NCBI RefSeq assembly: GCF_003432485.1
Contig: NZ_QVNQ01000001.1
Location: 434,001 to 498,000, forward strand
Length of the DNA: 64,000 nt
Reading direction: 5' to 3'
Source: Actinomadura spongiicola
GTDB taxonomy: Bacteria; Actinomycetota; Actinomycetes; Streptosporangiales; Streptosporangiaceae
A program made the position numbers and the translations under genes. A model generated the notes under the pieces. That model was not told the origin of the DNA and did not search any database. It saw only the letters and a list, made by a program, of their open reading frames with translations. Positions 35,976 to 45,453 of this stretch are shown one piece after another. The first letter of the stretch is position 1. Every line of letters starts with the position of its first letter.

Positions 35976-36716
35976 ATGGCGACGGAGGCGTCCGCGAGGC
36001 CGCGAGCCCGGAAATGGCAGAACGAGACGCGGTTGGGGCTCGTGCGGCGGGCCCGCCGGATCAACCGGATCCTGGCCGAGACGTACCCGGACGCGCACTG
36101 CGAACTGAACTTCGGTACACCGTTCCAGCTTCTCGTCGCGACCGTCCTGTCGGCGCAGACCACGGACGTGCGGGTGAACCTGACCACCCCCGCGCTGTTC
36201 GCCAAATACCCCACGCCGGAGGACCTGGCCGCCGCCAACCCGGAAGAGGTCGAGGAGATCCTCAAACCCACCGGGTTCTTCCGCGCCAAGACCAAGTCGG
36301 TCATGGGGCTGTCCGCGGCACTGCGCGACCGGTTCGACGGTGAGGTTCCAGGGCGGCTCGAAGACCTCGTCACCCTGCCCGGTGTTGGACGTAAGACGGC
36401 CAACGTCGTTCTGGGCAACGCGTTCGACGTCCCTGGAATCACCGTCGACACGCATTTCGGACGTCTCGCCCGACGTTTCGCGTGGACGTCCGAAGAGGAC
36501 CCCGTGAAGGTCGAACAGGAGATCGGCACGCTCATCCCGCGCAAGGACTGGACGATCCTGTCCCACCGGCTGATCTGGCACGGTCGCCGCATCTGCCACG
36601 CCCGCCGTCCGGCCTGTGGAGCGTGCCCGGTCGCCCGCCTCTGCCCCTCCTTCGGCGAAGGGCCGACGGACGAGGAGACGGCCCGCAAGCTCGTCAAACC
36701 GGGGCCCTTCTCATGA
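35976..36716 (+). CDS. nth: endonuclease III
   Basis: This DNA glycosylase/AP lyase removes oxidised pyrimidines. The 246-residue protein has the helix-hairpin-helix [10 protein letters not shown] with the catalytic lysine, VDTHFGR with the catalytic aspartate, and the 4Fe-4S motif C-x6-C-x2-C-x5-C in [17 protein letters not shown]. There is a basic N-terminal extension of about 25 residues. It is followed by the CoA pyrophosphatase-like NUDIX gene, as in mycobacteria. Confidence 0.95.
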   Translation: MATEASARPRARKWQNETRLGLVRRARRINRILAETYPDAHCELNFGTPFQLLVATVLSAQTTDVRVNLTTPALFAKYPTPEDLAAANPEEVEEILKPTGFFRAKTKSVMGLSAALRDRFDGEVPGRLEDLVTLPGVGRKTANVVLGNAFDVPGITVDTHFGRLARRFAWTSEEDPVKVEQEIGTLIPRKDWTILSHRLIWHGRRICHARRPACGACPVARLCPSFGEGPTDEETARKLVKPGPFS

Positions 36717-36771
36717 CCCGCGCCTCCGGGCCTGCGGGAAGGAACACGGACGTACCGGAGTTGGGACGGAC

Positions 36772-37431
36772 GTGACCGACATCTCCCCTATCGGCCCTCC
36801 CTGGTTGGCCCGTTTCCAGGTGGAAGGGCCCCGGATGACGGCGCCGCCGATGACCGAGCCGACCCCGGGCGCCCGCGCCGCGGCCGTCCTGATCCTCTTC
36901 GGTGAGGGACCGGACGGCCCCGACATCCTGCTCACCCAGCGGGCCGCCACCCTGAACAAGCACGCCGGACAGCCCGCGTTCCCCGGCGGCCGCATCGACC
37001 CGGGCGACGACGGCCCGGTCGGCGCCGCGCTCCGTGAGGCGTGGGAGGAGGCCGGGGTCGAACCGTCCGGCGTGGACGTCCTGTGCATGCTGCCCGAGCT
37101 GTACCTGTCGCACAGCGAACACCGGGTCACGCCCGTCGCCGCCTGGTGGCGCGAACCGTCGGAGATCGCACCCGGGCACCCTGGAGAGGTCGAGGCGGTG
37201 GCGCGCGTCCCTATCGCCGAGCTCGTCGATCCGAGCAACCGGGTGATGGTCCGGCACACGACCGGGCTCAGGTTGGGGCCCGCGTTCCGCGTCCGTGACA
37301 TGTTCGTGTGGGGGTTCACGGCGGCGCTGCTCACCCGCGTCCTGGACGCCGGAGGGTGGAACCGACCCTGGAACACCGACCGCGTCGAAGAACTCCCGCA
37401 GGACATCGTGAACCTCGCCGTACGCGACTGA
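36772..37431 (+). CDS. NUDIX hydrolase, CoA pyrophosphatase (NudL) type
   Basis: This 219-residue protein has the UPF0035/CoA signature LLTQRAATLNKHAGQ leading into PAFPGGRIDPGDDG, and the NUDIX helix REAWEEAGV. The first glutamate of the NUDIX box is replaced by D or shifted, as in several actinobacterial members. It probably cleaves CoA to 4'-phosphopantetheine and 3',5'-ADP. I chose the GTG at 36772, since upstream in-frame codons fall inside nth. Confidence 0.82.
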   Translation: MTDISPIGPPWLARFQVEGPRMTAPPMTEPTPGARAAAVLILFGEGPDGPDILLTQRAATLNKHAGQPAFPGGRIDPGDDGPVGAALREAWEEAGVEPSGVDVLCMLPELYLSHSEHRVTPVAAWWREPSEIAPGHPGEVEAVARVPIAELVDPSNRVMVRHTTGLRLGPAFRVRDMFVWGFTAALLTRVLDAGGWNRPWNTDRVEELPQDIVNLAVRD

Positions 37432-37609
37432 CGGCCTCCACCGCGTGGTCGCATGACCGACGACGCGTCCGACCGCAGGTCAGACGGCCACCCTCATCCA
37501 GAACGACGACGCGGACGGAACGGCATCACACCAGACGGCTACCCAACACGCCCCAATCTGGTACATCGAGGGGACGTTAAGCGGCGTCGCGGCACAGTAC
37601 GGTGAAGCG

Positions 37610-38806
37610 GTGCTGCACGACCACGTTCTCGATCTCATATTGCTCGTGCTCGTCGTGCTGTTCGGAGTCTCGGGCTACCGGCAGGGCTTCATCGTGAGCC
37701 TGCTCAGCTTCGTCGGCTTCGTCGGCGGAGGCGTCGCCGGGGTGCTGATCGCCCCACCGATCGCGGAGGCCGCGGTGGACGGCGCCGCGCAACAGGCACT
37801 GCTCGCCATCGTGATCGCGTTCCTGGCCGCCACCCTGGGGCAACTCGTCGCCTCCTCGCTCGGCGCCGTCCTGCGCAACCGTGTGACGGGGATGAGCGCG
37901 CGCACGGTGGACGCGGTCGGCGGAACCCTCGTCAGCGCCCTGTCGCTGCTGATCGTCGCCTGGTTCTTCGGGAGCCTGGTCGCCAACTCCGAGTTCAAGC
38001 CCGTCCGGACGCAGGTCAAGGGCTCCTCGATCATCAACGGCATCGACGACGTGATGCCCACGCAGGCCCAGACCTGGTTCACGTCCTTCCAGGGCTTCGT
38101 GAAGAGCAGCGACTTCCCGCAGGTCTTCAACGGGCTCGGCGGCGAGTCGGTGGTGCAGGTGCCGCCGCCGGACGAGTCCGTGCTGAACACGCGGGGGCTG
38201 CGGGCCGCCCGCGCCAGCATCGTGAAGATCGTCAGCACGGCGCCGCAGTGCCAGCGCCGGATCGAGGGCACCGGGTTCGTGTTCGCGCCGCAGCACATCA
38301 TGACCAACGCGCACGTCGTCGCCGGTGCCCGCGGCCAGTCCAGCGTCGCCACCGTGGAGGGAGAGACCGGCCGCGGACGGGTCGTCCTGTACGACCCGAA
38401 GCGCGACGTGGCGGTCCTGTACGTGCCGGGGCTGGACGCGCCGCCGCTGAAGTTCGCCGACGAGGCCCGCGTCCGCGACAGCGCGATCATCGCCGGGTTC
38501 CCGAAGAACCAGCCGTTCACGCCTGGGGCCGCCCGCATCCGCGCCCGGCAGACGGCGCGCGGCCCGGACATCTACCACTCCGGCCAGGTCACCCGCGAGA
38601 TCTACGCCATCCGTGGCAAGGTCGAGCCCGGTAACTCGGGCGGGCCGTTGCTGTCTACTGACGGCCGGGTCTACGGCGTCATTTTCGCTGCGGCGCTGGA
38701 CACCCCGTCCACGGGGTACGCGCTCACTGCCGACGAGGTCGCCCCTGATGTGCGTGCGGGCGCGAAGGCCACCGAACCGGTGTCCACACAGAGGTGCTCC
38801 GACTGA
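37610..38806 (+). CDS. marP: MarP-like membrane serine protease
   Basis: This 398-residue protein has four N-terminal membrane helices in a CvpA-like domain (about residues 5-125), then a chymotrypsin-like periplasmic protease domain. The triad is readable: H in TNAHVVAG, D in KRDVAVLYV, S in GNSGGPL. M. tuberculosis MarP (Rv3671c), in the same gene order, protects the cell against acid and oxidative stress. The start is a GTG after a weak ribosome site. A cysteine in APQCQRR and one at the C-terminus (QRCSD) could form the disulfide known in MarP. Confidence 0.9.
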   Translation: MLHDHVLDLILLVLVVLFGVSGYRQGFIVSLLSFVGFVGGGVAGVLIAPPIAEAAVDGAAQQALLAIVIAFLAATLGQLVASSLGAVLRNRVTGMSARTVDAVGGTLVSALSLLIVAWFFGSLVANSEFKPVRTQVKGSSIINGIDDVMPTQAQTWFTSFQGFVKSSDFPQVFNGLGGESVVQVPPPDESVLNTRGLRAARASIVKIVSTAPQCQRRIEGTGFVFAPQHIMTNAHVVAGARGQSSVATVEGETGRGRVVLYDPKRDVAVLYVPGLDAPPLKFADEARVRDSAIIAGFPKNQPFTPGAARIRARQTARGPDIYHSGQVTREIYAIRGKVEPGNSGGPLLSTDGRVYGVIFAAALDTPSTGYALTADEVAPDVRAGAKATEPVSTQRCSD

Positions 38807-38818
38807 GCTGGCCCCGCG

Positions 38819-39274
38819 TCAGCCGTGCGTTAGCCGGAACGTGATGGGACCGCTAGCGGGAGCGTTGGCCGCCAGGTCGCGTGCGCGTTCGACGATCCCC
38901 TGGACGTCTACACCGTGCGGAGGGGCGGATTCGTACGGGACGAGACGTTCGGCGGCGCGACTGAGGAGCGCTTCGGCGCCGCGCGTGTTTCCTCGACGGA
39001 GATGGGTCACCCCTACTGCGACCTGCGCCAGACCCCTCCAGAGTTCCCGTTCGGGCTCCGGAGCGGCCTTCCAGACCGCTTCCAGTACCTCGTGCGCATG
39101 AAACGGTCGGTCGGCGTCCAGGAGCCGCTGTGCTTCTACCAGGGCCTCTTCCGGGGGCATGTCGAGGTCGTCCGGCATCGTGGGTATACCGGACGTGCCG
39201 TGGGGCAGTGGACGGCCGTAGGCGTCCCTGGGCCGTGCGTTGCGTGGGCGTCCAGACTCGTCCCGATCGCGCAT
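38819..39274 (-). CDS. DUF309 family protein
   Basis: This 151-residue protein's C-terminal two thirds carry the DUF309 pattern: ALVEAQRLLDADRPFHAHEVLEAVWKAA with the conserved H-x-H-E, then LWRGLAQVAVGVTH. It is helical with no known catalytic role. The first 30 residues are charged and low in conservation. It lies 20 bases beyond the epoxide hydrolase-like gene and is probably in the same operon. Confidence 0.82.
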   Translation of the reverse strand: MRDRDESGRPRNARPRDAYGRPLPHGTSGIPTMPDDLDMPPEEALVEAQRLLDADRPFHAHEVLEAVWKAAPEPERELWRGLAQVAVGVTHLRRGNTRGAEALLSRAAERLVPYESAPPHGVDVQGIVERARDLAANAPASGPITFRLTHG

Positions 39275-39294
39275 GCTTCAAACGTACGTCGTAG

Positions 39295-40218
39295 TCAGCG
39301 TTCGGGTTCGGGATCGGAGAGCCAACCGAGGAGTTGGGCGTCGAACGCGTCGGGACGTTCCTGGTGCGGGAAGTGACCGGCCCCGTCGATGAGCTTCCAG
39401 CGGTAAGGAGCCGACACGTAACGTCCGGAGCCTTGGGCGCTGGCGGGGAGTGTGCACGTGTCCAGCGCGCCGTGCAGTTGGAGTGTCGGCACCTGGATGG
39501 TGGCGCGCATACGGTGCGCGTAGCGGATGCCGTCCGGGCGGGCCTGTGACCGGAACAACCAACGGTGATACTCAAGCGCGCTGTGCGCCGCCCCGGGGAT
39601 CTGGACGGCCTTCCGGACGAGCCGCTCGGTGCGTTCGTCCGGCCATCCCTGGGCTGACCAGTCGTGCAGGAGTTTCCCCACGAGGGCGGCGTCGTCCCGG
39701 ACGAGGCGCCGTTCCGGCCACAGCGGCACCTGGAAACCGAACGTGTGGCGCGCCGCCCAGCCCTGCCCACGCGGATCACCGGCGAAGGACTGGCGCAGCC
39801 GCAGCGGATGCGGGGCGCTCACCACCGCCAGCCGCTGGACGACCTTCGAGTGGTAGACGCCCATCGTCCAGGCCAGCAGCCCGCCCCAGTCGTGCCCGAC
39901 CACGATCGCGTTGGCCTCGCCGAGCGCCCGGACGAGCCCGGCCGCGTCCCCCGCCAGCGTGACCAGGTCGTACCCGCGCGGCGGCTTGTCGCTCCCGCCG
40001 TATCCACGCAGGTCCACGGCGGCCGCGCGGTAGCCCGCCGCGGGCAGCGACACCAGCTGGTTGTGCCACGACCACCAGAACTCCGGGAAGCCGTGCAGCA
40101 GCAGGACCAGCGGCCCCTCACCGGCCTCGGCGACGTGGAACCGCGTCCCCCCGGCGCTGACCTGCCGGTGGGTCCACGGCCCTTCGACCTCGACCAGGGA
40201 CGCGTCGTGCCCCGACAT
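39295..40218 (-). CDS. alpha/beta hydrolase, epoxide hydrolase-like (EphE type)
   Basis: This 307-residue alpha/beta hydrolase has HGFPEFWWSW as the oxyanion loop, GHDWGG with the aspartate nucleophile typical of epoxide hydrolases and dehalogenases, an acid residue in GALDTCTLP, and the histidine in GAGHFPHQE. Two tyrosines in the cap region (YHSK, EYHRW) could assist epoxide opening. M. tuberculosis ephE lies next to marP in the same way. The natural substrate is not known. Confidence 0.87.
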   Translation of the reverse strand: MSGHDASLVEVEGPWTHRQVSAGGTRFHVAEAGEGPLVLLLHGFPEFWWSWHNQLVSLPAAGYRAAAVDLRGYGGSDKPPRGYDLVTLAGDAAGLVRALGEANAIVVGHDWGGLLAWTMGVYHSKVVQRLAVVSAPHPLRLRQSFAGDPRGQGWAARHTFGFQVPLWPERRLVRDDAALVGKLLHDWSAQGWPDERTERLVRKAVQIPGAAHSALEYHRWLFRSQARPDGIRYAHRMRATIQVPTLQLHGALDTCTLPASAQGSGRYVSAPYRWKLIDGAGHFPHQERPDAFDAQLLGWLSDPEPER

Positions 40219-40227
40219 GGCGTCCGG

Positions 40228-40659
40228 TCACTCCGTCAGCTCGGGGACGTCGGAGTCACCGCGGCGCCGCAACTTCGACAGGTCGCCCTTCAGCGACTTC
40301 CGGGTACGTTTCGCCCCTTCGATCTTCTTGATGATGCGTTTCGCGACGAGCATCAACACGAGCGCGAGAATCACGTACACGACCGCGACGCTGAGGAACG
40401 CGGCCCACCGCCACAAACCCAGTCCGATCAGCCCGTACGCCAACGAGATCGACAGCAGAATGACGACGATTCCGCCCATCACCGCGGCGATGGTGAACAT
40501 CACGCTGCTGACGGCGGCCTTCTTGGCGTCGGCCTTGAGCTCGACCTTCGCCAGCTCCATCTCCAGCTTGATGGAGGCGGAGACGTCGCTCAACGCCAGC
40601 GCGACCAGCTCACCGACAGACTTGTCCTCGACGCGCTCCTCCGGTACTACCTCGGACAT
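40228..40659 (-). CDS. phage holin family / DUF1469-like membrane protein
   Basis: This 143-residue protein has a conserved N-terminal amphipathic segment (SVGELVALALSDVSASIKLEMELAKVEL), two membrane helices (about residues 50-75 and 82-105), and a basic tail. This layout matches the actinobacterial 'phage holin' family (Phage_holin_3_6), a housekeeping protein despite the name. It lies between ephE- and nhaA-like genes, as in related genomes. Confidence 0.82.
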   Translation of the reverse strand: MSEVVPEERVEDKSVGELVALALSDVSASIKLEMELAKVELKADAKKAAVSSVMFTIAAVMGGIVVILLSISLAYGLIGLGLWRWAAFLSVAVVYVILALVLMLVAKRIIKKIEGAKRTRKSLKGDLSKLRRRGDSDVPELTE

Positions 40660-40674
40660 ATCGCTGCTTCTCCT

Positions 40675-41913
40675 TTAGTCCGGGCCCGCACGCAGACGCG
40701 CCCTTCTCCGGAAGACGACGGCCGCGGCCGCCGAGGCGAGAACGCTCGCGATCAGGACCGCAGTCGTCACTCTCTCGAATTGTGACGGGTCGGTATAGGC
40801 CAAACCGCCGATCAGCAGCGAAACGGTGAAACCCACCCCGGCGAGCAGCGCGACCCCCGCGATCTCATGCCAGTGCAGGTCCTCCCCGAGCGTGGCCCAT
40901 CCCAGCCGCACGGCCGCCCACGCGCCGCCGAAGACCCCCACGAACTTACCGACGACCAGACCGGCGATCACACCGAGGGCCACCCGGTCCTGGAACACGT
41001 CCCCCAACTGGGAAACGCCGAGCCCGACGCCCGCCGAGACGAACGCGAAGACCGGTACGCACACGCCCGCCGAGAACGGACGGAGCGCATGGTCGGCGCG
41101 TTCCGCGTTCGTGGGTCGTCCGTCCGGGGCCTCCTTCGAACTGGTGAGCATTCCCAGCGCCACGCCCGCTACGGTCGCGTGAACACCGCTCCGCTGGAGG
41201 CAGTACCAGGCAAGAACGGCGAGCGGCACGTAAATCCAGGGGGATCGGACGTTCCTGTACTGCAACAGCCCGTACACGGCGATGAGGACCACTCCGAGGG
41301 CGAGCGGCGTCCAGTGCATCTCATCGGTGTAGAACAACGCGATGATGGTGATGGCGATCAGGTCGTCCACCACTGCGAGCGTCAGCAGGAACGCGCGCAG
41401 GGGAGGCGGACACGCCGTGAACGTCACTGCCAGCACCGCCAACGCGAACGCGATGTCCGTCGCCGTCGGCACCGCCCAGCCGCGTCCCGCGCCCGTCTCG
41501 CCCGCGCTCACCACAAGGAAGATCAACGCCGGGGCGGCCACTCCGGCGACGGCGGCGAGCACCGGCAACGCCGCGTCCTTCGCGTGGCGCAACTCCCCGT
41601 GCGTCAGCTCCTCGCGCAGCTCCAGCCCGGCGATGAAGAAGAACACCACGAGCAGGCCGCTGGACGCCCAGTGCTGGACGTCCATGTGCCCGAGGTGCAG
41701 CCAGTGCGGACTGATCTCGAACGTCTGGAGCTTCTTGTAGGCGTCCGCCCAGGGCGTGTTCGCCCACACGAGCGCCGCGACCGCGGCGAGCAACATGACC
41801 ACGCCGCCGATCGTCTCCGTGCGCAACGCCATGGCGACCTGCGTGCCGTAGCGGACGGTCGGACGAAACGGCCACGTCGCGGCGACGCGGCGCCGCACAG
41901 GAGGGCGCGTCAT
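40675..41913 (-). CDS. nhaA: Na+/H+ antiporter NhaA
   Basis: This 412-residue antiporter has about 12 membrane helices. PTATDIAFALAVL (helix IV unwound segment) and VVDDLIAITIIALFY with the paired aspartates that carry Na+ and H+ are both intact. FFFIAGLELREEL is a third family motif. It sets sodium and pH balance. The 15 codons at the start are basic and poorly conserved; the ATG in ALRTETIGG is a possible later start. Confidence 0.93.
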   Translation of the reverse strand: MTRPPVRRRVAATWPFRPTVRYGTQVAMALRTETIGGVVMLLAAVAALVWANTPWADAYKKLQTFEISPHWLHLGHMDVQHWASSGLLVVFFFIAGLELREELTHGELRHAKDAALPVLAAVAGVAAPALIFLVVSAGETGAGRGWAVPTATDIAFALAVLAVTFTACPPPLRAFLLTLAVVDDLIAITIIALFYTDEMHWTPLALGVVLIAVYGLLQYRNVRSPWIYVPLAVLAWYCLQRSGVHATVAGVALGMLTSSKEAPDGRPTNAERADHALRPFSAGVCVPVFAFVSAGVGLGVSQLGDVFQDRVALGVIAGLVVGKFVGVFGGAWAAVRLGWATLGEDLHWHEIAGVALLAGVGFTVSLLIGGLAYTDPSQFERVTTAVLIASVLASAAAAVVFRRRARLRAGPD

Positions 41914-42153
41914 GGGTGACTCCCGGGAGGTGGCGAACGGTCAGGTCCAAGCCCGGCCCGCCATGCGCGACGGACCCGGCGTTGCCGACCAGACTTCCCG
42001 GCGCACCACTTCAGACCCTACCTGCACAATCGCTGCCGGTTATAGGGCGACACCTCCTGAGTGGGCGATTTCACCAGCCCCGGCCCCCGGCCGAACACTC
42101 CCATTCCCGCGCCCCGGTCCCGCGCTCCGCCTAGCGCTCTCGGTCCTGCTGCA

Positions 42154-42348
42154 ACCGGGCGTGGTGTGACCGGGCGTGGTGTGACCGGGCGTGGTGTGAC
42201 CGGGCGTGGTGTGACCGGGCGTGGTGTGACCGGGCGTGGTGTTACCGGGCGTGGTGTGACCGGGCGTGGTGTGACCGGGCGTGGTGTGACCGGGCGTGGT
42301 GTGACCGGGCGTGGTGTGACCGGGCGTGGTGTGACCGGGCGTGGTGTG
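42154..42348. repeat. 15-bp minisatellite, 13 units
   Basis: The unit ACCGGGCGTGGTGTG is repeated 13 times in perfect register (42154-42348) with a partial copy at each edge; a single unit ends in GTT instead of GTG. Since 15 is a multiple of 3, several reading frames stay open by accident and encode TPGHT- or GVTGR-type peptides; none has a start, ribosome site or codon bias that suggests a gene. The array lies between the acs stop and the nhaA start, both on the minus strand. Confidence 0.95.
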
Positions 42349-42436
42349 ACCGGTCATGCGACGGTTGGGCAGCTGGGGCCGGTCATGCGACGGCCCGCGT
42401 CCGGTGCGTGCCGGGCGCGGGCCGTCCTCGCGAGGG

Positions 42437-44404
42437 TCAGTCCTCGGACTTGGCGCTCGGAAGTTTCTCCGAGATCAGGTCCATGACCGTGCTGTCGGCG
42501 AGCGTCGTGACGTCGCCGATGCTGCGGTTCTCGGCGACGTCCCGCAGCAGACGCCGCATGATCTTGCCGGAGCGGGTCTTGGGCAGCTCCGGCACGATCA
42601 TGATCTGGCGGGGCTTGGCGATCGGGCCGAGCGTCTTGGCGACATGGTCGCGCAGCTCCCGCAGGAACTCCTCGCCCTCCACGTCCCCGCCGGCGTCCCC
42701 GCGCGGGATGACGAACGCGACGATGGCCTGCCCGGTGACCGGGTCCGTCGCGCCGACCACCGCCGACTCGGCGACCTTCGGGTGCGCGACCAGTGCCGAC
42801 TCCACCTCCGTCGTGGAGATGTTGTGACCGGACACGAGCATGACGTCGTCGACGCGGCCGAGCAGCCACATGTCGCCGTCCTCGTCCTTCTTCGCGCCGT
42901 CACCGGCGAAGTACAGGCCGTCGAAGCGCGACCAGTAGGTCTTGACGTAGCGCTCGTCGTCGCCCCAGATCGTGCGGAGCATGCTCGGCCAGGGCTCCCG
43001 GACCACCATGAACCCACCGCCGCCGTTCGGGACGGACCGGCCCTGGTCGTCCACCACGTCCGCGGCGATGCCCGGCAGTGGACGCATCGCCGCGCCCGGC
43101 TTGCCCTCCGTCACACCCGGCAGCGGACTGATCATGATGGCGCCGGTCTCCGTCTGCCACCACGTGTCGACCACCGGCGTCTTGTCGCCGCCGATGTGCT
43201 TCCGGTACCAGACGTACGCCTCCGGGTTGATCGGCTCACCGACCGAGCCCAGCACGCGCAGAGACGACAGGTCGTACTGAGCCGGGATGTCGTCGCCCCA
43301 CTTCATGAAGGTGCGGATCGCCGTGGGCGCGGTGTAGAAGATGGTCACCTTGTACTTCTGGATGACGTCCCACCAGCGTCCCTTGTTGGGGGTGTCGGGC
43401 GTCCCCTCGTAGATGACGCTGGTCGCGCCGTTGGCGAGCGGCCCGTACACGATGTAGGAGTGGCCGGTCACCCAGCCGATGTCGGCCGAACACCAGTAGA
43501 CGTCCGTCTCCGGCTTCAGATCGAACACCGCGTAGTGCGTGTACGCGCACTGGGTCAGGTAGCCGCCCGTGGTGTGCAGGATGCCCTTCGGCTTACCCGT
43601 CGTCCCGGACGTGTACAGGATGTACAGCGGGTGCTCGGAGTCCATCGGTTCGGCCGTGTGCTGGTCACTCTGCCGGTCGACGACGTCGCTCCACCACAGA
43701 TCACGGTCGTTCTCGGCGACCGGCTCACCCGTGCGACGGACGACGAGGACATGCTCGATCGTCGGCGTCTGTGCGACGGCCTCGTCGACGATGCCCTTCA
43801 GGTCGGACGGCTTGCCGCGCCGGAACCCGCCGTCAGCGGTGATCACGAGCTTGGCCTGCGCGTCGTCGATCCGGGTGCGGAGCGCCTCGGCCGAGAACCC
43901 GCCGAACACGACCGAGTGGGTCGCGCCGATACGGGCGCACGCCAGCATCGAGATCGGCAGCTCCGGAATCATCGGCAGGTAGATCGCGACCCGGTCGCCC
44001 TTGCGGACACCCAGCTCCAGCAAGGCGTTGGCGGCCTTGTTCACCTCACGCTGGAGGTCGGCGTAGGTAAGGGTACGGGAGTCGCCCGGCTCACCCTCCC
44101 AGTGGTAGGCGACCTTGGCCCCGCGTCCCGCCTCGACATGACGGTCGACACAGTTGTAGGCGACGTTCAGTTCGCCACCCACGAACCACTTGGCGAAGGG
44201 GGGATTGCTCCAGTCGAGGACTTCGTCCCAACGTTTCGTCCAGGACAGCCGGTCCGCCTGCTCCGCCCAGAACCCCAGGCGATCCTCGGACGCTCGCTCG
44301 TACGCCTCGGCCTTGACATTGGCCGACGCGGCGAGTTCTGCGGGCGGGGCGAAGCGGCGCGTCTCCTGCAGCAGGTTCGACAGTGTCTCTTGGCTCTGGC
44401 TCAA
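42437..44404 (-). CDS. acs: acetyl-CoA synthetase
   Basis: This AMP-forming enzyme makes acetyl-CoA from acetate. The 655-residue protein has the P-loop-like [11 protein letters not shown], the adenylate motif WWQTETG, and SGKIMRR with the lysine regulated by acetylation. Length and motifs are normal. The start is TTG at 44404, with AAGGAG 8 bases before it. It gives [11 protein letters not shown] as N-terminus; no ATG or GTG is nearby in frame. A Crp-like site lies about 140 bases upstream. Confidence 0.95.
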   Translation of the reverse strand: MSQSQETLSNLLQETRRFAPPAELAASANVKAEAYERASEDRLGFWAEQADRLSWTKRWDEVLDWSNPPFAKWFVGGELNVAYNCVDRHVEAGRGAKVAYHWEGEPGDSRTLTYADLQREVNKAANALLELGVRKGDRVAIYLPMIPELPISMLACARIGATHSVVFGGFSAEALRTRIDDAQAKLVITADGGFRRGKPSDLKGIVDEAVAQTPTIEHVLVVRRTGEPVAENDRDLWWSDVVDRQSDQHTAEPMDSEHPLYILYTSGTTGKPKGILHTTGGYLTQCAYTHYAVFDLKPETDVYWCSADIGWVTGHSYIVYGPLANGATSVIYEGTPDTPNKGRWWDVIQKYKVTIFYTAPTAIRTFMKWGDDIPAQYDLSSLRVLGSVGEPINPEAYVWYRKHIGGDKTPVVDTWWQTETGAIMISPLPGVTEGKPGAAMRPLPGIAADVVDDQGRSVPNGGGGFMVVREPWPSMLRTIWGDDERYVKTYWSRFDGLYFAGDGAKKDEDGDMWLLGRVDDVMLVSGHNISTTEVESALVAHPKVAESAVVGATDPVTGQAIVAFVIPRGDAGGDVEGEEFLRELRDHVAKTLGPIAKPRQIMIVPELPKTRSGKIMRRLLRDVAENRSIGDVTTLADSTVMDLISEKLPSAKSED

Positions 44405-44541
44405 CGCGAATACTCCTTGGTAGCGGAAGCGGGGGTCGCCCGGTATCCCCACTTCACCAGGAAGGTCCGCTGTCCCACAAGGCCGCGGTACCGGAAGTCA
44501 CGGATGAGCGCGACCTGCGCGGACGACCGTCGATGGTGTCG

Positions 44542-44557
44542 TGTGACGCCCGACACA
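44542..44557. promoter_or_regulatory. candidate Crp site between acs and Fic-like gene
   Basis: TGTGA, six bases (CGCCCG), then ACACA: one mismatch from TGTGA-N6-TCACA. It lies in the 250-base divergent region between acs and the Fic-like gene. Crp control of acs is known in other bacteria, so a role is plausible but not shown. Confidence 0.4.
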
Positions 44558-44654
44558 GCAGACCTTCCCGATATCTGGTCAGGGAATCGCTTCCGTTTTA
44601 CGTGCCCGCATACCCTCTCGTCCACGCTGGCGACCCACCGCGTAGGGTCGGCCC

Positions 44655-45422
44655 GTGACCGATGCCCTTGCTGACGTGGCGAACCTGCGCGGTGTGTCCG
44701 GCGCCGTCGACGACGCGCGTTCCGCTGTGGATCGACTTCTCGGGCACCGCGTTCTGCGTCGACGTAGTGCCGAAGTGTCCACGGAGTCGGCGCTGCGAGG
44801 TGCCCGAGCCTCGGCCGTCCTCGAAGGAGTCTCCGTCACGTTGGACGAACTGCGTGCCACGGAACACCCGTCCGACCCGGTCGTCCAGGGGTCCCTGCGG
44901 GTATCGGCAGAACTGGGGACCTTGACCGAGACATGGCGAAAAGCGCCCAGGCAGGCCCTCGCACGGCTCCACGTCCTCGCGGCAGCGGACGCGGTCGATA
45001 GCGCAGTACTCGGACGTCCGCGCGACCACAGCCTCGATGACGCGCCTGAGCCGTCCGACGTGGCCGCCCGCCTGGACGTGCTCAGCACCCTGCTGACCAC
45101 ACCGACGAAGGCACCCGCGCTAGTGGTCGCGGCCGTCGTACACGGCGAACTGCTGACCCTGCGTCCGTTCGGCTGGGGGGACGGGCTCATCGCACGGGCC
45201 GCACAGCGGCTCACGCTCATCGCCCGTGGACTCGACCCCAAATCGCTGGTCGCCCCAGAAGTAGGACACCTGGAACTCTCCGAGGAGTACGCCGAAGCGC
45301 TCCGCTCCTACGCGTCCGGCACTTCGGAGGGCGTCGCCCGGTGGATCGGGCACTGCTCCGACGCGGTGGCAGCTGCGGCACGGGACTCGCAGGCCATCTG
45401 CGAGGCGTTCATGCGCGGCTGA
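44655..45422 (+). CDS. Fic-fold protein with degenerate active site
   Basis: This 255-residue protein resembles Fic/DOC proteins. Near residue 50 ARASAVLEGVSVTLDEL matches the N-terminal Fic segment with its S/A-x-x-EG turn. Near residues 162-180 HGELLTLRPFGWGDGLIAR aligns with the Fic motif HPFxxGNGRxxR. The catalytic histidine is replaced by R, N by D, and the first R by L, so AMP transfer by the usual chemistry is unlikely. It lies next to acs and divergent from it, and many actinobacteria have a similar pair. The function is unknown. Confidence 0.65.
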   Translation: MTDALADVANLRGVSGAVDDARSAVDRLLGHRVLRRRSAEVSTESALRGARASAVLEGVSVTLDELRATEHPSDPVVQGSLRVSAELGTLTETWRKAPRQALARLHVLAAADAVDSAVLGRPRDHSLDDAPEPSDVAARLDVLSTLLTTPTKAPALVVAAVVHGELLTLRPFGWGDGLIARAAQRLTLIARGLDPKSLVAPEVGHLELSEEYAEALRSYASGTSEGVARWIGHCSDAVAAAARDSQAICEAFMRG

Positions 45423-45453
45423 GGCTGTCAGTGGTCTCCTGCATGCTGGGCGG

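Noticed and set aside
40228..40659. Prophage holin
   Set aside because: The family name is misleading: no phage genes are nearby and the gene is part of the conserved housekeeping order.
42154..42348. CRISPR array
   Set aside because: The 15-base units are contiguous, with no spacers and no cas genes.
42040..42486. Repeat-peptide frames through the minisatellite (TPGHT or GVTGR repeats)
   Set aside because: The 15-base period keeps frames open automatically; no start with ribosome site and no codon bias support a protein.
42356..44674. 772-codon plus-strand frame opposite acs
   Set aside because: It is the antisense of a clear acetyl-CoA synthetase; its content (Arg/Asp/Val/Gly) follows from GC-rich codons.
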